A DNA stretch of 55,168 nucleotides, from assembly GCA_014238965.1 (NCBI GenBank), contig JABAAC010000079.1:1-55168 (forward strand), read 5' to 3'. Shown here in pieces: positions 8,220 to 16,178 of the stretch (position 1 is its first letter; each line of letters starts with the position of its first letter). The stretch comes from Phycisphaerales bacterium (GTDB lineage: Bacteria > Planctomycetota > Phycisphaerae > Phycisphaerales > SM1A02). The position numbers were made by a program, and so were the translations under genes. The notes under the pieces are model-generated. The model was given only the letters and a program-made list of their open reading frames with translations. It did not search any database and had not been told where the DNA came from.

Positions 8220-9259
8220 TTCAGCGTCTCCAAGTAAGCACAGATGAGATCGGTTTCGTGGCGTGAGAGTTTCATCGATGGCATATCACAGCCGGGTTTG
8301 ATGTTCTGTGGGTCCCAGACCCATTCGCGAAGTCGATCGGGCGTATTCGCCGCGGCGCCTGCGCCGAGCACACTGCGGCTCATCAAATGAGTCAAGTCAG
8401 GCGCAAACGTACCGTCGGCCACTGTGCCTCGAATGGTATGGCAGTTGATGCACGCAGTTTGCATGAAGAGGTCGTGCCCTGCGGCAACGGAATCGTCTTG
8501 AGCAGCGTCGAGTTGTTGATTGGCAACCCAGCGGTCAAAGTCCGCTTCACTGTGTACGTATACGGTGATGAGCATGTTGGCGTGCTGATTGCCGCAGTAC
8601 TCCGCGCACTGGCCGACATAGGTTCCCATTTGGCGAGGCTTGAGCCAGAGGTGGTTGGTTCGGCCGGGCACTACATCCTTCTTGCCTGCAAGTTGGGGCA
8701 CCCAGAAGGAGTGCAGGACATCTGCGGATTCCAATGTCAGGTAAACTGATTGGGCTTCGCCGTCCTTTGTCAAAGGCAGATGTAACTCGTTTGCTGTGAC
8801 AAATCCCAGTTCGCCGTAATCGAATTCCCACCACCAGCGGTGGCCTACGACGGTGACTTCCAGTGAGCCTGGGGGTGGTTCCTGCTTGTCAATTTCAAAA
8901 ATGCCTCTGGCGGATACGAGGAACAAAATGAACACGATCAACAGTGGAATGACCGTCCATGCAAACTCGATGGGGTTTGATCCATAAATTTGTGGTGGCT
9001 CACCACTGTCGCCTTCATCTCGTCGTTGGCGATACCGAATGATCGCCCAGATGATCAGGCCTTCCATGATCACGAAGATGACAGCGCATATCCCAAAGAC
9101 GAGCCAGGTGATCTCGAGAATGATCTCAGCGGGCTCTGAGCGAGGCAGAAACATGCTGGGCATTTCAGGCTGGCCTGGTGCGCACACCGGTGCTGCAGCT
9201 GCAGCGTTTGCCACAAACAAGCCAATTGCCCATGTCATTGCGATGACTCGGCCAGCCAC
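8216..9259 (-). CDS. Cytochrome c oxidase subunit II with fused cytochrome c (caa3 type)
   Basis: With a GTG start at 9259 the protein has 347 residues: a signal peptide (about 1-24), two transmembrane helices, the cupredoxin domain with the CuA site (H183, C218, C222, H226, M229 in CAEYCGNQHANM) and a C-terminal cytochrome c (CINCH 270-274, Met in CDMPSM). The fused haem makes this a caa3-type oxidase. A GGGAG ribosome-binding site lies 6 bases before this GTG and the resulting N-terminus is a good signal peptide. The longest frame begins at an ATG at 9319, which would add 20 unlikely residues and sits inside an inverted repeat. First gene of the operon. Confidence 0.93.
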   Translation of the reverse strand: MAGRVIAMTWAIGLFVANAAAAAPVCAPGQPEMPSMFLPRSEPAEIILEITWLVFGICAVIFVIMEGLIIWAIIRYRQRRDEGDSGEPPQIYGSNPIEFAWTVIPLLIVFILFLVSARGIFEIDKQEPPPGSLEVTVVGHRWWWEFDYGELGFVTANELHLPLTKDGEAQSVYLTLESADVLHSFWVPQLAGKKDVVPGRTNHLWLKPRQMGTYVGQCAEYCGNQHANMLITVYVHSEADFDRWVANQQLDAAQDDSVAAGHDLFMQTACINCHTIRGTVADGTFAPDLTHLMSRSVLGAGAAANTPDRLREWVWDPQNIKPGCDMPSMKLSRHETDLICAYLETLK

Positions 9260-9302
9260 GATCCACTCCCAGTGCCCACGGTCATCCTGACCTGATACAC
9301 CT

Positions 9303-9323
9303 AGGCATGACCCTAGCATGCCT
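9303..9323. promoter_or_regulatory. Inverted repeat in the leader of the oxidase operon
   Basis: A perfect 7-base dyad, AGGCATG and CATGCCT, separated by 7 bases (ACCCTAG). It lies 44 to 64 bases upstream of the preferred cox2 start, in non-coding DNA if the GTG start at 9259 is right. The size and symmetry fit an operator for a dimeric regulator. Which regulator is unknown, and no -10/-35 pair is clear enough to place it relative to a promoter. Confidence 0.4.
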
Positions 9324-9667
9324 GTTTAGGGATGGGCAAGTGGTTGAGGCCATGCGGCTTGAACATTGAAGACTTCATTTGGCAAACCGCAGTAGCCAAG
9401 ATGCGCCGCGTTTCGTGTTGCAGCAATTGAAGTGTGCATGGCGCGAGTTTGCCAACACGCCCATTTCTGTGGACGACTCATTCGCTGCAGGGATCCACAG
9501 ACCATTCAAATCATGGCGTGAGCCTTTGGCTCATGCACTATGGCCCATGGCCAGTGAACGACGCGTCCTTCAAACTGCTGATTGAAGATCGCTCTATGGC
9601 AACGCGCCCGCCGCCATGGTTCAGGGCATGTCTTGGGGAAGCTATGAAGTGGAAAGGCTCTTGTGAC
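9324..9667. other. Intergenic region upstream of the oxidase operon and downstream of ugd
   Basis: About 340 bases without a convincing gene. Plus-strand frames here (from 9379 and 9434) give low-complexity, family-less proteins, and the second runs into ugd antisense. The region should contain the promoter of the cox2-to-ctaG operon; ugd reads toward it from the right. I see no T-tract terminator after ugd and no structured RNA that I recognise. Confidence 0.5.
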
Positions 9668-11011
9668 TCAGCGGGCTGTCACGGTTTCATGCACGCCTTT
9701 GCGGCCAACACTGTAGTAGACGAACCCACGGTCATGCAGGGCCATGTCGTGATACACATTGCGGCCGTCGAAAAGCACAGGCGCCTTGAGTTTGGCCTTC
9801 ATCGTGTCAAACTCTGGTTGGCGGAACTCCGACCACTCGGTGCAGAGCACTAAAGCATCAGCGCCGTCGCATGCCTCGTACATGTCTTGAGAGTAACTCA
9901 TCACAAGGCCGAACTTCTGGAAGGTTGCTTCGGCAATTGGGTCGAATGCGGTCACCGTTGCGCCTCGGGCAAGGAGACCTTCAATGATGGTTTTTGCAGG
10001 TGCTTCACGCACATCATCGGTCCGCGGCTTGAATGCCAGCCCCCAGAATGCGAAGTGTTTTCCAGTCACATCACCGTCGAAGTGTGAAAGAATGCGGTTT
10101 AGAAACCACTTTCGCTGTGCCTGATTAACTTCATGTACGGCTTCATTCAGCAAGCATGGGATGTCTGAGTCTTGGCCCATTTCGATAACAGCCAGTGTGT
10201 CCTTGGGGAAACACGAGCCGCCGTAGCCAAGGCCTGGATGCAGGAATTTATCGCCAATACGCTTGTCAGCGCACATACCTTCGCGGACGCGGGCTATGTC
10301 GGCGCCGTAATGCTCCGTGATGCGCGCGATCTCATTGATGAAGGAGATTTTTGCAGCGAGCATCGCATTGCTTGCGTACTTGACCATCTCCGAAGATTCC
10401 ACATCCATGAACATGAGTGGATTCGATGGGCTCACATAGGAGTCGTACAAGGTAGTCAGCAGTGCGCGGCCGCGATCGTCTTCAATGCCGCAAACCACTC
10501 GGTCGGGCTCTTGAAAGTCCTTGATGGCGTCGCCTTCTTTGAGGAACTCTGGGTTGTCTGCCACCGAGAATGGTTTGCTTGTAATGCTGGCGATAATTTT
10601 ACGCACATTTGAGGTGGTGCCAACTGGAACGGTCGACTTCACGACGATCACCGGGTGTTCCACGGTACAGACGCCTGACTCGATAGCCTCGCCAATGTCG
10701 CGGGCAACGGCGTGAACGGCGGAAAGGTCGCTGCGTCCATCGGGGCCTGTGGGTGTGCCTACACAGATGAAAATCAACTCGCCATGGGCGTACCCGGCAG
10801 CTTTGTCTTCAGTGAAGTGCAGCCGTCCAGCCTTAATGTTCTGTGTCATCAATTCCGAGAGGCCAGGCTCGAAAATAGGGCATTCGCCTCGAAGCATCAT
10901 GGCGACCCGATCAGGATCAATGTCAAGGCAGGTGATTTGGTTGCCTGTATTTGCGAAGCACGTGCCCGTAACGAGGCCGACGTAGCCGCTGCCGACAATG
11001 GTGAGATGCAT
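9668..11011 (-). CDS. ugd: UDP-glucose 6-dehydrogenase
   Basis: About 447 residues. Oxidises UDP-glucose to UDP-glucuronate with two NAD+, feeding capsule, exopolysaccharide or envelope glycan synthesis. The N-terminus MHLTIVGSGYVGLVTG carries the NAD-binding GxGxxG loop, and GYGGSCFPKDT contains the catalytic Cys; the C-terminal domain has the usual GLAFKPRTDDVREAPA. The start MHLTIVG (11011) is preferred over an upstream frame extension to 11053, because the family begins directly at the Rossmann strand. The gene stands alone, with no glycosyltransferase cluster around it. Confidence 0.95.
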   Translation of the reverse strand: MHLTIVGSGYVGLVTGTCFANTGNQITCLDIDPDRVAMMLRGECPIFEPGLSELMTQNIKAGRLHFTEDKAAGYAHGELIFICVGTPTGPDGRSDLSAVHAVARDIGEAIESGVCTVEHPVIVVKSTVPVGTTSNVRKIIASITSKPFSVADNPEFLKEGDAIKDFQEPDRVVCGIEDDRGRALLTTLYDSYVSPSNPLMFMDVESSEMVKYASNAMLAAKISFINEIARITEHYGADIARVREGMCADKRIGDKFLHPGLGYGGSCFPKDTLAVIEMGQDSDIPCLLNEAVHEVNQAQRKWFLNRILSHFDGDVTGKHFAFWGLAFKPRTDDVREAPAKTIIEGLLARGATVTAFDPIAEATFQKFGLVMSYSQDMYEACDGADALVLCTEWSEFRQPEFDTMKAKLKAPVLFDGRNVYHDMALHDRGFVYYSVGRKGVHETVTAR

Positions 11012-11098
11012 GGGTCTAATAGCTCCGTTGGTACACGAGGTGAAGCGGCGCATATTAGCAGGCTGCCAGCGTTCATCGGCCTCTTTGCCATGTCCTGT

Positions 11099-11638
11099 TC
11101 AAGGGCAGAGCTTGGCCTCGATAGACAACAACTTTGCCTTTAATGCAAGTGCAGGGCCTCGTTTGAGGGTGCCGTGAAAGCCACCTAGTCCCGTGGTACT
11201 GAGCACCCGGTGGCAGGGCGTCAGCAGGGGCTGGGGGTTGGCTCGCATGGAGCTCCCTGCCGCACGGACGGCTGATGCGTTGCCAGCGGAGGCAGCCAGT
11301 GCGCCATAGGTACATGTGCGGCCGAGTTTGATTCGACGACAGGCCGTCCAGCAGGCCTCATAGAACGGTGGGCCATCGGGAACAGGTATTGGCGGGGCGT
11401 CAACGGTCTCTTGAAGTGCAGCTTGAATCCACGCGGCGAGTTCCGGAAGCATGTGCTTGTCTTGGACCCCGTTGGAGGTGCTCATGGCACCATGCAATGC
11501 CATCCATTGCGTTCGAATGCTCACGCTGTCAGCTAAAAGGAGCAATGGCCCTGCTGGCGTTTGGACGCTTCGCCAATGGGTCCTTGCAACTGGCGAGTGC
11601 TCTGGCTCGGTGGGTACCCGTTTTGGTCGGGTCGTCAT
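11099..11638 (-). CDS. ogt: Methylated-DNA--protein-cysteine methyltransferase
   Basis: About 179 residues. Removes O6-alkyl groups from guanine by suicide transfer to Cys. The active-site motif appears as LLTPCHRVLS, followed by GLGGFHG; upstream are the YGALA and RAAGSSMRANP segments of the helix-turn-helix DNA-binding fold. The long N-terminal part before about residue 80 is poorly conserved, as usual. The start MTTRPKR at 11638 is preferred to a 20-codon upstream extension. Divergent from glyA, about 125 bases apart. Confidence 0.9.
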   Translation of the reverse strand: MTTRPKRVPTEPEHSPVARTHWRSVQTPAGPLLLLADSVSIRTQWMALHGAMSTSNGVQDKHMLPELAAWIQAALQETVDAPPIPVPDGPPFYEACWTACRRIKLGRTCTYGALAASAGNASAVRAAGSSMRANPQPLLTPCHRVLSTTGLGGFHGTLKRGPALALKAKLLSIEAKLCP

Positions 11639-11762
11639 GGGTGCATATGGTAGAGCCCATTGGAGAGGTATTAGAAGGTCATGGCACTTTCGCCTCACAT
11701 GTGGGAAAACGCGTCATGTCGGTGTGGGCCTTGGTGGCTCGCTGCACCTACAATCGCGCACC

Positions 11763-13052
11763 ATGAATGCACACGCTACCACGCTTGACTCAATGTCCGT
11801 TCAGTTACTCGAATTACTGCATGCAGCAGATCCTGTTGCCAGTGAGATATTGGCAGCTGAGGCTGCACGGCAGGATCGAACACTCGAGCTCATTGCTTCT
11901 GAGAATCACGTGTCCATGCCGGTCATGCACGCAGCGGGATCGTGGATGACGAACAAATATGCTGAGGGGTATCCCGGGCGTCGCTACTACGGCGGGTGTG
12001 AACATCACGATGCGATCGAGCAGTTGGCGATCGATCGGGCGTGCGAGTTGTTTGGCTGTTCATTTGCAAATGTCCAGCCGCATTGCGGCGCGAATGCCAA
12101 TACAGCTGCATTCATGGCGATGTTGAAACCTGGTGATCGGGTGTTGAGTTTGCCCATTAAGAGTGGCGGGCATCTAAGCCATGGTTTGAAGCCTAATTTC
12201 TCGGGCACCTTCTATGAGATTCACGACTACGACCTTGATCCAGAGACGGAGCGATTGGACTACGACCATATTGCACAGCGTGCCCGTGAGGTGCAGCCGC
12301 AGATGATCATCTGTGGGTACAGCGCGTATTCCAGAACGATTGACTTTGAGCGATTCCGGGCTATTGCCGATGAGGTCGGTGCTGTGCTGATGGCTGACAT
12401 CGCCCACATTGCGGGGTTGGTAGCAGCTGGAGTGCATCCCTCACCATTCCCACATGCCCACATCGTGACCACGACGACGCACAAAACGTTGCGTGGCCCT
12501 CGTGGCGGAATGATTATGTCCAATGACGAAGACGTCGCAAAAATGGTGAATCGCAAGGTGTTCCCTGGCAGTCAAGGCGGGCCGCTCATGCACATCATTG
12601 CTGCCAAAGCTGTGGCGTTTGGCGAGGCACTGCAAGAGGAATTCAAGGATTGGGCAGGGCAGGTTGTGAAGAATGCCCGGGCGTTAGCTGGCGGCCTTAC
12701 AGGGCACGGCTACAGGCTCTGTACTGGAGGAACTGACAATCACTTGTTGCTTGTTGATTTGCAGCCGCGAGATGCTGAGCTTACAGGTGCGGATGCTGAG
12801 TGTTGGCTGGAGCATGCGGGCATCATTACAAATAAGAATGGCATTCCAAACGATCCACGTCCGCCAATGGTCACGAGCGGGCTTCGGCTTGGGAGCGCTG
12901 CACTGACCAGTCGCGGCTTAGGCACTGATGAGATGCTTGCAGTGGCAAGTTTGATTGACCGTGTGCTTGCTAGCGGCGGTACTACAGAGGTGTGCAACGC
13001 TGTTCGCAGCGAGGTGCATGCCTTGTGCGATCGTTATCCGCTCTTTCATTGA
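11763..13052 (+). CDS. glyA: Serine hydroxymethyltransferase
   Basis: 429 residues. PLP enzyme interconverting serine and glycine with tetrahydrofolate, the main one-carbon source. Family landmarks: ELIASENHVS, NKYAEGYPGRRYYGGCEHHD, DIAHIAGLVAAGVHPSP and the PLP lysine in TTTHKTLRGPRGG. Two conserved stretches differ from the textbook enzyme: PHCGANANTA instead of PHSGSQAN, and SLPIKSGGHLSHG instead of the usual LxHGGHLTHG. The essential GGH is kept. The ATG at 11763 begins directly before conserved sequence; an open frame upstream to 11451 is spurious. Confidence 0.97.
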   Translation: MNAHATTLDSMSVQLLELLHAADPVASEILAAEAARQDRTLELIASENHVSMPVMHAAGSWMTNKYAEGYPGRRYYGGCEHHDAIEQLAIDRACELFGCSFANVQPHCGANANTAAFMAMLKPGDRVLSLPIKSGGHLSHGLKPNFSGTFYEIHDYDLDPETERLDYDHIAQRAREVQPQMIICGYSAYSRTIDFERFRAIADEVGAVLMADIAHIAGLVAAGVHPSPFPHAHIVTTTTHKTLRGPRGGMIMSNDEDVAKMVNRKVFPGSQGGPLMHIIAAKAVAFGEALQEEFKDWAGQVVKNARALAGGLTGHGYRLCTGGTDNHLLLVDLQPRDAELTGADAECWLEHAGIITNKNGIPNDPRPPMVTSGLRLGSAALTSRGLGTDEMLAVASLIDRVLASGGTTEVCNAVRSEVHALCDRYPLFH

Positions 13053-13108
13053 TCTTCAAGTGTGGCAATGTGGCGCGGCAAAGCAGTGTCTATTGCCTCA
13101 CTGGTGGC

Positions 13109-13645
13109 TCATTGGCCAAGTGACTGCTGCCGCAGCCCTTGGTACACGATCGCAGTTGCCGCGCAGGCCAAGTTGAGGCTCCGGATTCCCTCAACCTGTG
13201 GCAGCGTCACGAAGGCTGCTTCCCCCCAGCGATTGGCAATGTCAGTTCGTACGTCAGCAGGTAATCCGCAACTCTCACTGCCAAACAGCAAGTAATCACC
13301 ATCGCTTAGGGGTATCTCCCAAACCGGATTTGTCGCCCGTGCGGAACATGCCCAGAGCTTCTGAGGCGATTCAGCCTCAAGAAAGCCGCTCCAAGAGTCG
13401 TGAATTCGAAGATCCACGTCTGCCCAATAGTCCAGTCCCGCCCGCCGAAGCGACTTTTGGGTCAGGTCAAACCCTAGCGGCCGGATCAAATGAAGCCGAC
13501 AGCCCGTCGCAACGGCCGTTCGGCCAATTGTGCCGGTGTTATTGGGGATTTCTGGTGCATGTAGGACAAGGTGAAACACGGCTGTCGATGACTGTACCCA
13601 CTTGCCCAACTGAGGCTCGTGCGCCGCTATAGTCAGGACCCCCAT
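13109..13645 (-). CDS. trmL: tRNA (cytidine(34)-2'-O)-methyltransferase, SPOUT family
   Basis: About 178 residues. Methylates the ribose of the wobble base in certain leucine tRNAs. The SPOUT knot motifs are present: FHLVLHAPEIPNNTGTIGR near the N-terminus, LLFGSESCGLP in the middle and LPQVEGIRSLNLACAATAIV at the end, which form the S-adenosylmethionine pocket. The ATG at 13645 gives a 20-residue lead-in; a GTG just before FHLVLHAP would match other family members better. Convergent with glyA and divergent from the EF-G gene. Confidence 0.92.
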   Translation of the reverse strand: MGVLTIAAHEPQLGKWVQSSTAVFHLVLHAPEIPNNTGTIGRTAVATGCRLHLIRPLGFDLTQKSLRRAGLDYWADVDLRIHDSWSGFLEAESPQKLWACSARATNPVWEIPLSDGDYLLFGSESCGLPADVRTDIANRWGEAAFVTLPQVEGIRSLNLACAATAIVYQGLRQQSLGQ

Positions 13646-13684
13646 GCAGTCAGGGGCAGGAAGTGAACAGCCAAGGAAGCATCC

Positions 13685-15736
13685 ATGCCAAAGCACAGCA
13701 CCCAAGACATTCGAAACATCGCACTGGTTGGGCCCTCCGGGAGTGGCAAGACGACGCTTGCTGAAGCCATGTTGGTAGCGACCGGGGCCATTGGGCGAGC
13801 AGGCAAGGTCGAAGACGGCAGCACGATCAGTGACTTTGGCGACTTGGAGAAGTCATTTGGCCACTCCTTGTCCAGTTCACTGGTGCACGTGAGCCATGGC
13901 GGATGCCACATCAACATCATCGACACACCTGGCCGCAGTGACTTTCTGGGCTTGGCAATGGCGTCGCTTCCAGCAGTTGAGACCATGGTGTTGGTGCTCG
14001 ACCCCGACACGGGCATCGACCCCGTTTCGCGACGCTTGATGAAACTGGCGGCCGCTCGAAATCTGCCTCGTGCGATTCTGATCAACAAAATTGACCATGG
14101 TGATCCTCTTGCGGTTCTTGGAGACATTCAAGAAACCTTCGGAACCGCATGCTTGCCCATCAATTTGCCTACGGGCGGTGGTGGGGCAGTCGTGCGCTGC
14201 TTGCAAGAGTCTGAAGGTGATTCCGATCTTGGTGACGTTGCGGAATTTCACACATCGCTCGTCGATCAGATCGTTGAAACCGACGAAGCGCTTATGGAGG
14301 AGTACCTCGACAAGGGAGAAGTTGCGCCTGAAGCACTGCTTGCTCCATTCAAGTCCGCCATGCGAGACGGCCATCTCATTCCTGTTGGCTTTGTCAGCGC
14401 TATCAACGGTGTCGGCGTGAAGAAATTCCTCGATCAAGTTGCAGACTTGTTCCCAAATCCTGCTCAAGGCAACTTCCGACCTATTGACAAGGTGACAGAC
14501 AACGACGTTGAACGTATTGAACTCACCGCTGACCCATCGGGGACAACTGTCGGTCATGTATTCAAGGTGGCGAGCGATCCCTTTGTGGGCAAATTGTGCT
14601 ACATCCGGGTTCATAATGGGACGCTGTCGCCTTCTGAGCAACCTCGAGTCGATGATGGGCGCAAGGGCATTCGCCTTGGCCACATTCTGCAGCCACAGGG
14701 CAATCAAACAACCGAAGTCGACACTGCAGTTCCTGGCGACATCATTTGTGTTGCGAAGGTTGAAGACATTCATTACGACAGCACGCTGCATACGGTTAGC
14801 GATGGGTATGCAAAGATGAGCAGCATTCCGCTTCCTAAACCCATGTACGGTCTTGCCATCGAAACCACCAGCAAGGGTGGCGAATCTAAGTTGGGCGAGG
14901 CCATGAGTCGCATGATGGCCGAGGATCCAACATTCGAACTGGATCGCGTGGCAGCCACGGCTGAACAGGTCGTTCGAGGTCTTGGGGAATTGCACTTGCG
15001 TGCGAAGCTGCAACTACTCAAAGACCAATACGGCGTCGAAGTTGCGACACGTCAGCCAAAGGTTGCTTACAAGGAAACCATCCAAGGACAGGCTGATGGC
15101 CATCATCGCCACAAGAAACAAAGTGGTGGATCCGGTCAATTTGGTGAGGTGTACCTTCGTGTTGAGCCAGTTGCCCAAGATGCAGAGGGCATCACTCGAG
15201 GGCTACTGTTTGTAGATGACACTTTCGGCGGTTCGGTGCCCAAGCAGTTCCTTCCCGCTATTGAAAAGGGTGTTCGAAAGGTCATGGTTGATGGTGCCAT
15301 CGCCGGCTACCCCATGCAGAACATCAAGGTCAGTGTGTATGACGGCAAGCATCACTCCGTGGATTCCAAGGAAATTGCATTTATCACAGCGGGCAAACGT
15401 GCATTCATCGATGCCGTCCAGAAAGCTCGTCCAGTCCTTCTGGAGCCCTTCGTGAAGTTAGAAATCACGGTGCCTGCAGATCACATTGGCGACATTTCCT
15501 CAGATATGTCGGGGCGGCGTGGCCGCATTCAAGGCACTGATGTGCTTGCTGGAAATCAGGTTGTTGTGCATGCCGAGGCGCCGCTCTCTGAAGTCATGAT
15601 TTACGCAAATCAGCTCAAGTCCATGACTGGTGGGTCAGGTTCCTATTCAATGGAATATTCTCACGATGAACAAACGCCGCCAAACGTGCAGGCTGACGTT
15701 GTAAAGTCATTCAAGCCCACCGCCGACGAGGACTAA
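13685..15736 (+). CDS. Elongation factor G-like translational GTPase (EF-G paralogue)
   Basis: 683 residues with the five-domain EF-G layout. The P-loop reads GPSGSGKT (16-23) instead of the AHIDAGKT of canonical EF-G, followed by IDTPGRSDF (G3) and NKID (G4). Domain IV has the GGSGQFGEV loop and the C-terminus shows SDMSGRRGRIQG. This matches the EF-G2/FusA2 group that many bacteria carry next to a canonical EF-G; its exact role differs between species. A ribosome-binding site AGGAAG lies 5 bases before the ATG. It is not next to rpsL, rpsG or tuf, which also argues for the accessory paralogue. Confidence 0.93.
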   Translation: MPKHSTQDIRNIALVGPSGSGKTTLAEAMLVATGAIGRAGKVEDGSTISDFGDLEKSFGHSLSSSLVHVSHGGCHINIIDTPGRSDFLGLAMASLPAVETMVLVLDPDTGIDPVSRRLMKLAAARNLPRAILINKIDHGDPLAVLGDIQETFGTACLPINLPTGGGGAVVRCLQESEGDSDLGDVAEFHTSLVDQIVETDEALMEEYLDKGEVAPEALLAPFKSAMRDGHLIPVGFVSAINGVGVKKFLDQVADLFPNPAQGNFRPIDKVTDNDVERIELTADPSGTTVGHVFKVASDPFVGKLCYIRVHNGTLSPSEQPRVDDGRKGIRLGHILQPQGNQTTEVDTAVPGDIICVAKVEDIHYDSTLHTVSDGYAKMSSIPLPKPMYGLAIETTSKGGESKLGEAMSRMMAEDPTFELDRVAATAEQVVRGLGELHLRAKLQLLKDQYGVEVATRQPKVAYKETIQGQADGHHRHKKQSGGSGQFGEVYLRVEPVAQDAEGITRGLLFVDDTFGGSVPKQFLPAIEKGVRKVMVDGAIAGYPMQNIKVSVYDGKHHSVDSKEIAFITAGKRAFIDAVQKARPVLLEPFVKLEITVPADHIGDISSDMSGRRGRIQGTDVLAGNQVVVHAEAPLSEVMIYANQLKSMTGGSGSYSMEYSHDEQTPPNVQADVVKSFKPTADED

Positions 15737-15808
15737 GCGCAACCCATGTTGGCGGCAATCTCCCCACGGGGGCGACGTGGTGGCCCAGCGCCAGCGTAGT
15801 ATTGCCAC

Positions 15809-16177
15809 ATGCTCATTCGCACAGCGGACCCATCGACTGCAGTTCCGGTCACCATGGACGGGGCGAAGGGTGTCAGTATGCAAGTAATGGTGGGGCAAAG
15901 CGATGAGGCTCCCAATTTTGCCATGCGGCACTTTGTTGTTGTCAGTGGTGGTCACACGCCTCACCACAGCCACCCATACGAGCATGAGGTCTACATCGTT
16001 GAAGGCGAGTTGGAGGCTGAATGTGGTGGTGTCACCAAGACAGTTCGTGCAGGGGACACGATGTATGTTCCAAGTAAAGCCGTTCACCAATTCCGCAATA
16101 CCAGCGAGTCGCAAGCGAGGTTTCTGTGCATGGTGCCTATAGCGTCGGATTGTGGCCAGCAGGTGCCTGGAAGTTGA
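15809..16177 (+). CDS. Cupin-domain protein
   Basis: 122 residues forming a single cupin barrel. Motif 1 is visible as HHSHPYEHEVYIVEGE, with His and Glu metal ligands, and motif 2 as AGDTMYVPSKAVHQF with the third His. Small one-domain cupins bind Fe, Mn or Zn and act as isomerases, dioxygenases or sensors; the substrate cannot be told from sequence. The next gene starts one base after its stop. Confidence 0.85.
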   Translation: MLIRTADPSTAVPVTMDGAKGVSMQVMVGQSDEAPNFAMRHFVVVSGGHTPHHSHPYEHEVYIVEGELEAECGGVTKTVRAGDTMYVPSKAVHQFRNTSESQARFLCMVPIASDCGQQVPGS

Positions 16178-16178
16178 C

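Noticed and set aside
1-9259. Alternative complex III (ActA-F type) as an interpretation of the left-hand operon
   Set aside because: No molybdopterin-like ActB or NrfD-like ActC is present; instead a true cytochrome b and Rieske protein are encoded.
11451-11762. 104-codon extension of glyA
   Set aside because: Overlaps ogt on the opposite strand and has no similarity to the SHMT N-terminus.
13877-15013. Minus-strand frame of 378 codons
   Set aside because: Antisense to the EF-G paralogue; no recognisable domain, and the plus-strand product is unambiguous.
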